A stretch of DNA of 64,000 nucleotides from contig NC_054083.1 in assembly GCF_017562075.2 (NCBI RefSeq), forward strand, positions 13,122,107-13,186,106, in the 5' to 3' direction. The stretch's first letter is position 1; each line of letters begins with the position of its first letter. The notes below the pieces were generated by a model. That model was not told the DNA's origin. It saw only the letters and a program-made list of their open reading frames with translations, and made no database searches. Positions 45,437 through 55,238 of the stretch are shown here, one piece after another. The DNA is from Anopheles merus. Lineage: Eukaryota; Arthropoda; Insecta; Diptera; Culicidae. The position numbers and the translations under genes are program-made.

Positions 45437-46928
45437 CCACCCCATTACCGGCTATCACCCCATCTCGCTTCAACCCATTACATACAACCCGTCTCAGCAC
45501 ATCGCCTCATGCCAGCTTACTACACCCCTATGATGCATCCAACACTATCCCACCAAACCCAACCCAACCCCGCGTCACCCCGTTCTGACTCCCATCATCT
45601 CTCCTTATCCCATCGAACTTCGTCACACCTCATCACATATCATACCACATATTTCCACGCCACCCCACACACCAAACCACCCCGTAGCGCACCATATCAC
45701 CTCACCCACCCCACACCACCTCACACCTCCACACGACTTCCTAAATTAAGCTCTAGCTTGAACATTCAAATTATATCGTGACAAATAAACTAAATTTTGG
45801 GAAACGACCAATAATATTTGGGAACCGACCAATAATATTTGGGAACTGACCAATAAATCGTGGGATGCAACCAAAAAAATATGGGAACGCACCAAAAAAT
45901 CGTGGGAACTGACCAATAAATCGTGGGATACCCTGTAATCAGAGTGCCTAAATCGACAAAACCTCCACCAATAACGGTTAACAGTACGTCAGTGATGTCT
46001 ATTCATAAGACCATTGTAAACGTCGGTGTAGTACGGTACACCACAAAACCAACTAGACAAGGAACAATAGAGCAAGTCGATGAAGTATAAGACTATAAAA
46101 AAGTGATCAACACATTCAAAGAAAGGAATGTAAGCTACCACTCATATCAGCTAGAGGAAGACAAAACAACGAAAGTAGTTTTGCATGGTCTTTTTGATCT
46201 ACCAACCAACGAAGTGACAGATCTTCTTAAAGAAGAAAACATCTTCCCAGTGGAGGTAAAGAAACTTCCAATAAAGAACAAGAAGTACGACGAACACGCC
46301 GTATATATATACTGCACTTCCCTAAAGGCACTGTGAGCCTTCAATTGCTAAAAAATATCAGAGCAGTCAATCATTGCCGAGTAAATTGGGAATACTTCTC
46401 AAGCAAACCAGGTCCCATGCAGTGCAAACGCTGTCAACTCTTCGGTCACGGTGCAGCTAACTGTAACCGTGCCAAAAAATGCTATCTATGTGCTCGTGAG
46501 CACGATTCGATCATCTGTCCTCTAACAGCCGGGTCATCAGCAGGAGATGGACGAGTGCACGCACACAAACTCAAATGCGCTATGGCAATCACACTGCTAG
46601 ATTCCACGAGTGCTCACAAAGACCGGTTCCCGTAGCCAAAAATACAACACACACAAACCGTAAGTTTGCACCATGCGCCACAGACTTTCCATCACTATCA
46701 CAAAAACCTCCTCTTCAAGGATGGACTCAAAGGTTTCATAACGTAGGGTCTATTACGTCGCCAATGACTCTTCGCCAAACTAATACAAACCAGCAACGAT
46801 ACGCTAACACTAACAACGACCTGTTCGACAGGACTGAAATCTTACCGATAATAGAAGAATTTTTTTGCAATCTCGCACCATGCAAATCGAAGCAAGAACA
46901 GTTGATGACAATTTTTGCCATCGTAACA

Positions 46929-47142
46929 TGTTGTATACGACAATATAGGTTGCCGACCCCTGGAGACGAAGTAGTGAGTGCCGCTCGGGGCTCGATCGTA
47001 GGTACGTGGGTGCAAGGAGATGGGAGTTCGAGGTTCTCTCCTACGAACCGTGACGGAGTACGGACGTTGCTGGTAGCGTGAACAAATAATGTAATTGTAC
47101 GAATAAGTTAAAATAAAGAGTAAAAGTGTAAACGATACAACA
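46929..47142 (+). repeat. 5' LTR of the Mag-like element
   Basis: 214 bp from TGTTGTATACGAC to GATACAACA; matched by the 3' LTR at 48,695-48,908. Confidence 0.9.
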
Positions 47143-47195
47143 ACTGGCGACGAGGATTATTAGAAACCACCCGTGCAATAGGCAGTGATCGCGCT

Positions 47196-48421
47196 ATGAA
47201 TAGCAACGGAGAAGCTAACCAGCAGACGAGCAACAGTGATGAGGAGCGGCCATCGCACAGCGGCCATCGCACAGCGGCCATCGCGGTGACACGGGAAGCG
47301 TCGATCCAACGGAATCTGGCCCCGGCTGGATTCACGAGCTGTTTCGCCAACAGCACATGATGATGCTGGAGCAGCAACAGACGTTCATGAAGCAGCAGGA
47401 AAAGCTGATAGGCGAGATTTGGCAGACAGCGCAACTTAAGCAGCCCGTGAATGGGTCAGAGCAGCTTAGCGATGTGCTGGCGGGCCAGGTGAAAGATTTT
47501 CACTTCGATCCGGAGAGTACGACGTTCGCCGGATGGTTCTCGCGTTATGAGGATCTGTTCGAGAAGGATGCAAGTAAGCTAGAGGATGACGCGAAGGTGC
47601 GGCTGCTGCTGAGGAAGCTGGGGCAAGCAGAACATGAGCGGTACACGAGCTGTGTACTGCCGCGTAAGCCGAAAGATTTCAATTTTACGGAAACTGTAAG
47701 TACGTTAAAATCGCTGTTTGGCTTTCGTGAGTCAGAGGTCAGCAAGCGATTTAAGTGTTTGCAGTTACAAAAAAGTGGACTGGAGGATTACGTGACGTTC
47801 GGTTGCCGTGTTAATAAGAGTGTAGTGGAAGCAGAGCTCGCAGGGCTTACAGAGGAACAGTTGAAGTGTTTTCTGTTTGTGTGTGGGTTAAAGGACGACA
47901 GAAACGCTGATATCAGGTTGCGGTTGCTGAGTAGGATAGAGGATAGTGAAGTAACCACACTAACGCAGTTAGTAGAGATGTGCCAAAAGATGGTAACACT
48001 GAAAAAAGACACTGAGATGATTGAGAGTGAGAGCAAGGAGGTAAACGTCGTGAATGACGGGAAATTTGAGAGACCAGGTCCAAAGCGAGGGAGGGAGAGC
48101 CATGAGGAAAGACAGGAAGGATATTCTAATAGAGCAGCACCGAAGTGTTGGCTTTGTGGTGAGGAGCATTATGCCCGAAAGTGCCATTATAAAAGTTACC
48201 GATGTAACGAATGTAGCAGATATGGAAGGATCACAAGGAAGGATTCTGCAACTCTGCAGAGCGCTATAGGAAATCCAGGATGCAATATGAAGAGGATAAT
48301 TATAATGATTATAATTGAAACAGTGTATATGGTAAACGGTAAAGGCAAAGGTCACGTGAATGTGATATTAAATGACGAGCCTGTGAGGAAGATGGTGGAT
48401 ACTGCTGCTGATATTCGATAA
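47196..48421 (+). pseudogene. gag of the Mag-like element, frameshifted by a 14-bp tandem repeat
   Basis: The ATG at 47,196 opens MNSNGEANQQTSNSDEERPS but runs into a stop near 47,355. The main frame (47,357 on) has a QQQ-rich start, the gag core FHFDPESTTFAGWFSRYEDL, FNFTETVSTLKSLFGFRESE and a CCHC-type knuckle starting CWLCGEEHYARKC. Near its end comes a protease-like GHVNVILNDEPVRKMVDTAA, where pol is truncated. At 47,246-47,284 a 14-bp unit (GCGGCCATCGCACA) is repeated; one unit less would bring the ATG into frame. The frame break therefore looks like replication slippage. Confidence 0.75.
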
Positions 48422-48694
48422 TATCATCAATGAAGGAAAATATTTACCATACAAAAAAAAACAGAAGAAGAAGTAGAGAAGGCTTCGGTTAGCCAATTGT
48501 ACAATTGTTACAGCAAAAAAAAAGTGATGTAATTAGATAAATTTTATGATATAGTTCATGGTGCGGGTCACCCAGGAGATATTAATTGTTATATCGTGAA
48601 TGTGTGTGTATAAATCAACAATGAATAGGGAACAAAACGCGAGTCGTTCAATGTAAGGTGGAATGAGCCAAGCCGCCGGTATTAGTGGGGGAGA

Positions 48695-48908
48695 TGTTGT
48701 ATACGACAAGATAGGTTGCCGACCCCTGGAGACGAAGTAGTGAGTGCCGCTCGGGGCTCGATCGTAGGTACGTGGGTGCAAGGAGATGGGAGTTCGAGGC
48801 TCTCTCCTACGAACCGTGACGGAGTACGGACGTTGTTGGTAGCGTGAACAAATAATGTAATTGTACGAATAAGTTAAAATAAAGAGTAAAAGTGTAAGCG
48901 ATACAACA
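48695..48908 (+). repeat. 3' LTR of the Mag-like element
   Basis: 214 bp, the same boundaries as the 5' LTR, with only a few substitutions (for example CAATATAGG versus CAAGATAGG). Confidence 0.9.
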
Positions 48909-49100
48909 TAACAAAATACTGGATGCCATCTAAATGATCGATGACGCTCTCAAAATATCATACTGGAATGCCAATAGTGTCCAAAACACACGTATTGAAA
49001 TAGTAGATTACATTGAAAAATTTAACATAGATGTATTATTGATTAGTGAAACATACTAAAAGCCGAATATAAGTTTTTACATTCCTAATTATAAAGTGCA

Positions 49101-49298
49101 GCCGGTCTCATGGTACAGTCGTCAACTCGTACGACTTAACAACATGCCCGTCATGGGTTCAAGCCCCAAATAGACCGTGCCGCCATACGTAGGACTGACT
49201 ATCCTGCTATGGGGGGAAATCAATAAGTCACTGAAAGCCAACCCCACAAGTGTGTTGGCAGACCTTGACCGGCATCGGTTGTTGAGCCAAAGAAGAAG
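49101..49298 (+). mobile_element. tRNA-headed SINE in LINE 4 (plus)
   Basis: 198 bp, with a perfect 14-bp target duplication AATTATAAAGTGCA (49,087-49,100; 49,299-49,312). It opens GCCGGTCTCATGGTACAG, has B box GGGTTCAAGCCCC and an AAGAAGAAG tail. Same family as 28,261-28,470. Confidence 0.9.
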
Positions 49299-49423
49299 AA
49301 TTATAAAGTGCATAGGTTTGATAGAATTACAGTAGCTATATTGATTAAAAATCAAATCAAACATAGGTTAATTAACACTCTTAATCTTAAAGTGTTAGAA
49401 GCTATAGCAATCTCAATAGAAAC

Positions 49424-49633
49424 TTTTTCTTTTTTTTTCTTTTGGCACAACAACCGTTGCCGGTCAAGGCCTGCCTGTACCCACTAGTGAAGTGAGCTTG
49501 GCTTTCAGTGACTTATTGTTACCATAGCAGAATAGTCATTCCTACGAATGGGGGCACGGTCTATTCGGGGCTTGAACCCATGACGGGCGTGTTGTTAAAT
49601 CGTATGAGTTGACGACTGTACCACCAGACCGGC
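49424..49633 (-). mobile_element. tRNA-headed SINE in LINE 4 (minus)
   Basis: Opposite in orientation to its neighbour 125 bp away; 12-bp target duplication CTCAATAGAAAC (49,412-49,423; 49,634-49,645). Sequence differs from the other SINE by several substitutions, so it is an independent insertion. Confidence 0.85.
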
Positions 49634-50490
49634 CTCAATAGAAACACCAGGTGGAAATTTAACACTAATATCTGTATACAATCCGGGTGCAAACAAAAAC
49701 TTGATAGCTTTCAAAAATGATGTTGGTAACCTAACTAGACACAATCAAAACTACATTATTTGCGAAGACCTGAATGTAAGACACAAATATTGGAATTGTT
49801 TATCTTCTAATTCAGTTGGAAAGGTCCTGTTTGAAAAAATGCAAACTGGATTATTTTCGATACACTGGCCGAAATCCCCCACATTTCCAATACAACATCA
49901 CATAACTTCACTCCTGTGGCAGGGGTGCCACAAGGTAGTATTCTTTCCCCCTTACTTTTCAACATATTTATTGCAGACATTCCTAAAATGAAAAATTGCA
50001 CTCAATACTTATACGCAGATGACTTTGCTGTGACGAGTACTGCCAAACATCCAAAAACTTGGTTTAGAACTTTAACTCTATATTCCTAAACAAACACCGG
50101 ATTACTAACTACCATTATAGTAAAACATAATTCAAAATATAGAGTTAAATGCAACAACAGCACCCGCCAGGTAATACGTGGATTAAACAGAATCTATGAA
50201 GATTTTAGGTTAGTTATATTTAGTTAGATTGTAAGTAAGGATAGAATTAGATTAGAAACAAAAATATTTTTGCAGGGGGTTTTTTATAAATTTTTCCCTC
50301 TAGAAAATTAAAGGCATATAATTATTTAAAATACAAATCGGCAAAGCCAATAGAAAAATTAGTAAAAACAATCAGGAGAGTATACATACGGACCCATTGT
50401 AAAATTGCACAATGTAATAACATTTTCATGTACAAACAAAACAATAAAGCTACTACTGCTACTACTACAAAATAAATAATAAAACACCAG

Positions 50491-50730
50491 CCGCGCACCA
50501 GCCGCACCGAGCGCCCCTGCTGAGAGCTCATGCTCGATCGGCTCGCTAACACACTCTAATCGTGCGCTCGGCACACACTCGACACAGCGCTGCTTAGTGT
50601 GTGCGACAGTGTGCGTGACAAACTGTCGTCCTCCTGGACGTTGACCGGTGGCAGTGCAACTGCCACGGCAAGTTCAGGGGCTGCCCTTAACACACTGCCA
50701 TTTTGTTGCGGGTGTTCAAGCTATATCGGC
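50491..50730. other. Unassigned sequence left of the gypsy element
   Basis: Relatively GC-rich. A plus frame through 50,599-50,730 continues in phase into 58,089-58,199 when the gypsy element and one CGGC are disregarded, so a coding or coding-like sequence was interrupted. No family recognised. Confidence 0.35.
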
Positions 50731-51523
50731 TGTAATGTGTTTGATGGCTGTTACGGTTGCCATGTGGTATGTTTTGGGATAGTCACGGTATATTCGATTT
50801 TGGGACGGTTGCTATGTAGTAACTTTGAACTCGCGTTGGTCAGGGTGGCCTTCGTCATCGTTTGCCGAATTAAGTAGAACTGAGGTGGATACTGTTTCGA
50901 AGCGGACGTTCGACACTTGATCGTCCAGGCGATCATAGAAACCTTTAGGAGGTTTCCCTTACTGGAAACGTTGGAGTTTAGAGGCCTTACCTTGGGCAGG
51001 GGGACATATCTAAACTCTTTAAATGAGAACTCGATAGATGTAGGATGGGCATAGTCCTATCCTGACAGTCCGAACGAATCTGACCTGCCATGATCGGAGT
51101 TGGTTTTATTTATACTCAAAAGAAGTTAAGGGTTTCTCACATTTAGTTCCGGGTTGTATGTTGGAAAGTTATTGTTTTCACTAAGCTAGTTACGTTTGTC
51201 TTTTGTTGACAAGAATGATGGTTCTTGTCACTAAGTTCCTGTTTTGGGTTTAATGCTTATACTGTTCCTGCTTTGGGTTATAATGCATAAAATGTTCCTG
51301 CTTTGTTGTACGTTTCGGTTGGTTCTGTTAAGTGTGTCACAATTGTTTTTATATGAACGGTGTGGCCTGAGCTCTTCCGGGTGTGTATGGTAGGATCTGA
51401 TTTGCTGAGTGTTTTATAATGGATGTGTTACAATGGTGTGATTTGGCTTTCCAAAGTGTGTTACTATGTGTCTATGGCTGATAGTGTGTATTACAATATG
51501 TTCTGTATAGCAGATATGCTACA
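50731..51523 (-). repeat. 3' LTR of the gypsy element
   Basis: 793 bp; on the minus strand from TGTAGCATATCTGC to ACACATTACA. Differs from the 5' LTR by single bases such as GATGGCTG versus GATGACTG. Confidence 0.9.
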
Positions 51524-51538
51524 CCTCCCCCCTTTAAT
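51524..51538 (-). promoter_or_regulatory. Polypurine tract
   Basis: Minus-strand ATTAAAGGGGGGAGG directly before the 3' LTR, the plus-strand DNA primer site for LTR element reverse transcription. Confidence 0.85.
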
Positions 51539-51569
51539 AGAATAACGTAATGAATTACAATGATTGAAG

Positions 51570-54500
51570 TTATTCTCCTGTGTACTTAATTAGTCTGTTT
51601 TTGTGTACTGTAGAGGTTTTCTTTGTTGTATTGTTTTGTATTACGCAATTAGGCCCTTGGTCATTTACTACTGTGAAAGGTCCAATGTAGACTGGATCTA
51701 ATTTTTTTCTGTTTTCATTTTCCAAATATACCTGATCTCCTATCTTTATAATAAGTGGTACTATATCTTTATTTAAGGTTTGCTGTCTTTTAATTTTTGC
51801 TTTTATCAAATTTTCTCTGGCAATTTCGTTTGATTTTTGGAGTTTATATTTCATTTCGAAATAATATTGGTCAATATTATAAACTGGTTCTATTTTTGTT
51901 TTGAATATATCTTGTGGTAAATTCGCCTTTCTTCCAAATACTAGTTCGTATGGTGTGTAGTTTGTGTCTGAGTGTTCTGTTGTATTGTAAACAAATTCGT
52001 AAAATTTTGTCCAATCGTCCCAGTCATCATGATGTTCGTTTGTATAGCTTCTTAGGTATTCGTTTAGACATCTATGATTTCTCTCTAATGATCCTATTGT
52101 CTGCGGGTGGTAAGCTGTGCTAAACGTCTGTTTGATTTTTAAGATTTCTGAGATTTTGTGTAATATTTCATTGTTATATTCTAGTCCTTGATCTGATTTT
52201 AATTCGATAAATGTTCCAAATGTAAGAATAAAGTTTTCTACCAATGCTCTTGCTATAGTATTTGCTTCTTTGTTATGGATAGGTATTACTACGATGTATT
52301 TCGTTAAGTCACATTGTATGGTTATTGCATACCTGTTGTTTTTGTTAGTTTTTGTTAGAGGTCCTACTGTGTCGATTGATATTATGTTAAAAGGTTTTGT
52401 TGGTGTTGTAGTTACAACTGTGTCTTCCTTAGTACGTCTAATCGTCTTATTAACTATGCATGCCTTACAATTTCGTACGTATTTCTTGATATCATCTTTC
52501 ATATTTTTCCATTTGTATTTTTCCCTTATTTTCTGGTACAGTCTGTACTGGCCTATATGTCCTCCCGAAGGGGTCATATGATAATCTGAAATTATTCTCA
52601 GCCTTTCTTTTTCTGTTGTTATCCATCTAGTTGGAGTAAACAGGATTATTTCAAACTTGGTAATGGCTCTATTGGCGATTTCCTTAATAGTTTGTTGGGA
52701 ATATTCTTTGAATAAGTGGTCTTCTTCTGACCATGCTAGCTTGTTTCTTCCATATTGTTTCGCGATTTTGCACATTCTTAGAAGAGCAAACTCTAATGCT
52801 TGACTTCCATTTACATCTTTTCTCAAAAGAAATTTTCCTAGTGCTTTACTATATGAATGGTTGTATATTATGAATTCAACGTTGTTCTTAATTCTCTGCG
52901 TACCTATTTTTAGTACTTTTCTCACTTCTAAAGGTCTATCTGTTTTCCACATCGCGGGGTGATCAGTCCCTGTTGTTGCGATTGGTTCGTCTTTGTTTAT
53001 ATCAGTTTTCTCGTTATTTTTCTTAACCATGGCTCTCGTATTAACCATTAAAATCGTTTTGGATTTTGGTATTGATGCCTTTAGGTCATCCGAGTTAAGG
53101 ATTATTCTTGATAGTGCGTCTGCCGCAACATTAGCTTTACCTGCTAAATATTCTATTTCAAAGTCAAATTCTTCTAAATCTAGCCTCATTCTAGTAAGCT
53201 TAGAAGTAGGATTTTTCATACCAAATAAGTAAGCTAGTGGTCTATGATCTGTTCTAACTATAAATTTTTGTCCATATACATAAGGTTTAAAATAATTAAT
53301 TGCCCAATGTATAGCTGTAAGCTCTTTCTCGATAATTGGCTTATTCTTCTCTCCTGGTGTAAAACTTTTACTCGCAAACGCGACTGGTAAATCGTTTCCA
53401 TCTGTTATTTGTGATAACACTGCACCACATGCCATATCCGATGCGTCTGTCGTAATTATGAATTGCTTTTTAAAATCTGGATATTGTAAAATTGTGGGTG
53501 AGAGTAAGCTTTGTTTCAATGTATCGAAAGCTGCTTGACATTCCGAAGTCCATGCAAACTTAACGGCTTTCTTAATCAAATTATTAATTGGTTTAGCTAT
53601 CTTAGCAAAATTCTGTACAAATTTACGATAATAATTACAAAATGCGACAAAACGTCTTGCTTCATCAGCATTAGTAGGAATCGGGAAGTTTTTAATTGTG
53701 TCAAACTTCGCGTCGTCCGGATAAATTCCTTTATCTGTTATTTTATGACCTAAGTACGTTACTTCTGTTTTAAAGAAACAACATTTCTCTGCATTTAGTT
53801 TAAGGTTATACTTTCTTAGCCTATCAAAAACTTTACCTAAATTACTGATATGATGCCGTGCACTGCATCCAGTAACTATAATATCATCTATATATACAAA
53901 TGCTAGCTCTGGTGTTAAACCAGCCATAGCGATAGCCATCATCCTTTGAAAGCTGTTTGGGCTAATGTTGAGTCCAAATGGCATTCTTGTAAACTGATAG
54001 TGACCTGTAGGCGTGGAAAAAGCTGTATATTTTCTGGATTTTTTATCAAGCTTGATTTGATGAAACCCTGACATCAAATCCAATGTGCTGAAATATTTGG
54101 CTCTTCCTAACTGATCTAGTATCGTGTCTATGCGGGGTAAAGGGAATTTGTCTGGTAAAATTTTCTTGTTCAATTGCCGAAAATCCACTACTAAACGCCA
54201 TTTCTTTTTTCCTTCACCTGACTTCTTCGGTACTAATAGTATCGGTGAATTATATGATGAAACAGAATGTTCTATAATGTTATTTTTCAACATCTTTTCT
54301 ACCTGTGATTGCATTTCCTCTGTTTGTGAATGTATTTGTTTATAATTTGGTATATAAGAAGGAATATTATCTTTTAATGAAATTTCCTGGGTATAAAAAT
54401 TGTTAGTAGAGACCGGTTCATCTTCTAAACAAAATATATCCGAGAATTTTGTGATAAGGTTTTCTATTTCTTCTCTTGCTATTTGTGGAATATTTTCTAT

Positions 54501-55238
54501 GCGAATTTTGTTATGAATTTTCTGAATTCGTTCCCTAGCTGTGTTTGGTTTTCTCTGTAGCTGCTCATAATCTCTTAAAGGTTCGATTTCTGGTGTATAG
54601 GATTTTATTTCAAAAGAAACATCTTTATCTGTGGTATTAATGAATTTGATATACTGATTACGTTTTGAAACTATTGTGTTTCCGCAAAACACTCCTGGTT
54701 GGATTTCCTGTGATAAGATGATTGAATCCTCTGTCAAGTTTGGTATGGTTATTTTTCGAACTACTTCACTTCGTTTTGGTAAAATATAATTTCCATTTAC
54801 ATTGTCTTCTATTGGATGTGAAATCAATCCGTTATCAGATGAGAAGTATATCATCCAATTAACATAATCAACAATACATCTGTGCTTTATAAAGTCTTTT
54901 CCTAACAGTCCGTCAGAAAAAATGGATTCTACGTCTTCTATTATATGAAATTCGTGTATAATGGAATAATCGCCAAAGTGAATTGTTGTCATAGCAGTAC
55001 CTAAAGTCTCTGATTCATGGTCACTAGAGCTTATCAAAGTTAATTTTTTAGATGTATTGATCTTGCAACCTGGTTTTAATTTACTAGCTTTAAGTACGGA
55101 TACGGTTGCTCCTGTATCTATGATGAATGTGCTATAGATTTCCTTTGCAATTTCTATTTTAACTTTAACAAAATTATCTGCATCAGTGTTTATGGTTAGT
55201 ATAGGGTATTTTCTGATACTTGAGAGTGGCCTAAAAAA
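51570..55238 (-). CDS. pol: pol of the gypsy element (protease, RT, RNase H, integrase)
   Basis: Reads in the -1 frame relative to gag from the slippery site at 55,232-55,238 and is open to 51,570, about 1,220 codons. Domains in order: protease with FIIDTGATVSVL (about 55,112-55,125); RT with KWRLVVDFRQLNKK, MPFGLNISPNSFQ and the catalytic FVYIDDIIV (about 53,885); RNase H with TDASDMACGAVLSQ and TDHRPLAYLFG; integrase with an H-H-C-C zinc motif (GGHIGQYRLYQ ... CKACIVNK), then IDTVGPL, SDQGLEYNN and HPQTIGSLERNHR giving the D,D,E triad. All catalytic motifs are present. The first in-frame ATG-type start is inside protease, so translation as a gag-pol fusion is expected. Confidence 0.9.
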   Translation of the reverse strand, partial: FFRPLSSIRKYPILTINTDADNFVKVKIEIAKEIYSTFIIDTGATVSVLKASKLKPGCKINTSKKLTLISSSDHESETLGTAMTTIHFGDYSIIHEFHIIEDVESIFSDGLLGKDFIKHRCIVDYVNWMIYFSSDNGLISHPIEDNVNGNYILPKRSEVVRKITIPNLTEDSIILSQEIQPGVFCGNTIVSKRNQYIKFINTTDKDVSFEIKSYTPEIEPLRDYEQLQRKPNTARERIQKIHNKIRIENIPQIAREEIENLITKFSDIFCLEDEPVSTNNFYTQEISLKDNIPSYIPNYKQIHSQTEEMQSQVEKMLKNNIIEHSVSSYNSPILLVPKKSGEGKKKWRLVVDFRQLNKKILPDKFPLPRIDTILDQLGRAKYFSTLDLMSGFHQIKLDKKSRKYTAFSTPTGHYQFTRMPFGLNISPNSFQRMMAIAMAGLTPELAFVYIDDIIVTGCSARHHISNLGKVFDRLRKYNLKLNAEKCCFFKTEVTYLGHKITDKGIYPDDAKFDTIKNFPIPTNADEARRFVAFCNYYRKFVQNFAKIAKPINNLIKKAVKFAWTSECQAAFDTLKQSLLSPTILQYPDFKKQFIITTDASDMACGAVLSQITDGNDLPVAFASKSFTPGEKNKPIIEKELTAIHWAINYFKPYVYGQKFIVRTDHRPLAYLFGMKNPTSKLTRMRLDLEEFDFEIEYLAGKANVAADALSRIILNSDDLKASIPKSKTILMVNTRAMVKKNNEKTDINKDEPIATTGTDHPAMWKTDRPLEVRKVLKIGTQRIKNNVEFIIYNHSYSKALGKFLLRKDVNGSQALEFALLRMCKIAKQYGRNKLAWSEEDHLFKEYSQQTIKEIANRAITKFEIILFTPTRWITTEKERLRIISDYHMTPSGGHIGQYRLYQKIREKYKWKNMKDDIKKYVRNCKACIVNKTIRRTKEDTVVTTTPTKPFNIISIDTVGPLTKTNKNNRYAITIQCDLTKYIVVIPIHNKEANTIARALVENFILTFGTFIELKSDQGLEYNNEILHKISEILKIKQTFSTAYHPQTIGSLERNHRCLNEYLRSYTNEHHDDWDDWTKFYEFVYNTTEHSDTNYTPYELVFGRKANLPQDIFKTKIEPVYNIDQYYFEMKYKLQKSNEIARENLIKAKIKRQQTLNKDIVPLIIKIGDQVYLENENRKKLDPVYIGPFTVVNDQGPNCVIQNNTTKKTSTVHKNRLIKYTGE

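Larger units (their letters stand above)
40637..45935. mobile_element. Foldback element with a DD34E transposon at its axis
   Basis: A 5,299-bp structure flanked by TA (40,635-40,636; 45,936-45,937) in LINE 4 ORF1. Its ends are CAGGGTTTTCCCACG-like on the left and the inverse on the right. Arms of ~1.9 kb are inverted copies. From the outside inward each arm has ~22-bp subterminal repeats (TTCCCACGATTTATTGGTCRG-like), a G-rich low-complexity stretch (C-rich in the right arm) and a SINE. It then enters an inner transposon with its own CAGGGTTTTTC ends. If the inner element is taken out, the outer sequence reads GGGTTGATATCAACCC at the joint, so the inner element sits exactly on the axis. The inner arms are almost identical; the outer parts differ more near 40,800 and 45,740. 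Confidence 0.85.
40550..46923 (+). pseudogene. ORF1 (gag-like) of LINE 4, split by the foldback element
   Basis: NENSFELLGQLDKNEPRAKQ before the insertion is like RNSFELLSDS of LINE 2. After the insertion come PKSTKPPPITV and YHSYQLEEDKTTKVVLHGL (PRE_C2HC-like), CKRCQLFGHGAANC and CYLCAREHDSIIC (zinc knuckles), and a C-terminal FFCNLAPCKSKQEQLMTIFA. Stops and frameshifts are present outside the insertion. The coding pieces are 40,550-40,636 and 45,938-46,923. Confidence 0.75.
46929..48908 (+). mobile_element. Mag-like Ty3/gypsy LTR element, gag only
   Basis: A 1,980-bp element with 214-bp LTRs, a perfect 5-bp target duplication TAACA (46,924-46,928 and 48,909-48,913), and an ACTGGCGACGAGG-type primer region just after the 5' LTR. 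The polypurine tract is GTGGGGGAGA (48,685-48,694). Internal sequence holds gag, a zinc knuckle and the very start of protease; RT, RNase H and integrase are absent. It is non-autonomous and sits in ORF1 of LINE 4. The LTRs differ at very few places, so insertion was recent. Confidence 0.85.
48934..50070 (+). pseudogene. ORF2 of LINE 4, with internal deletion and two SINEs
   Basis: Starts MIDDALKISYWNANSVQNTR. Endonuclease pieces run to about 49,890 around the SINEs, then join directly to an RT piece GVPQGSILSPLLFNIFIADI and the catalytic YADD (YLYADDFAVTS) ending near 50,065. Most of the RT is missing. Confidence 0.75.
40540..50490 (+). mobile_element. Jockey-like LINE 4, heavily interrupted
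   Basis: A plus-strand LINE of the LINE 2 subfamily. The 5' part of ORF1 is at about 40,550-40,636. ORF1 resumes at 45,938 after the foldback element, is cut at 46,928 by a Mag-like LTR element, and ORF2 starts at 48,934. ORF2 contains two SINEs and an internal deletion that joins endonuclease to the RT GVPQGSILSPLLF motif. The 3' end is near a TAC/TAA-rich tail at about 50,450-50,490. Confidence 0.75.
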
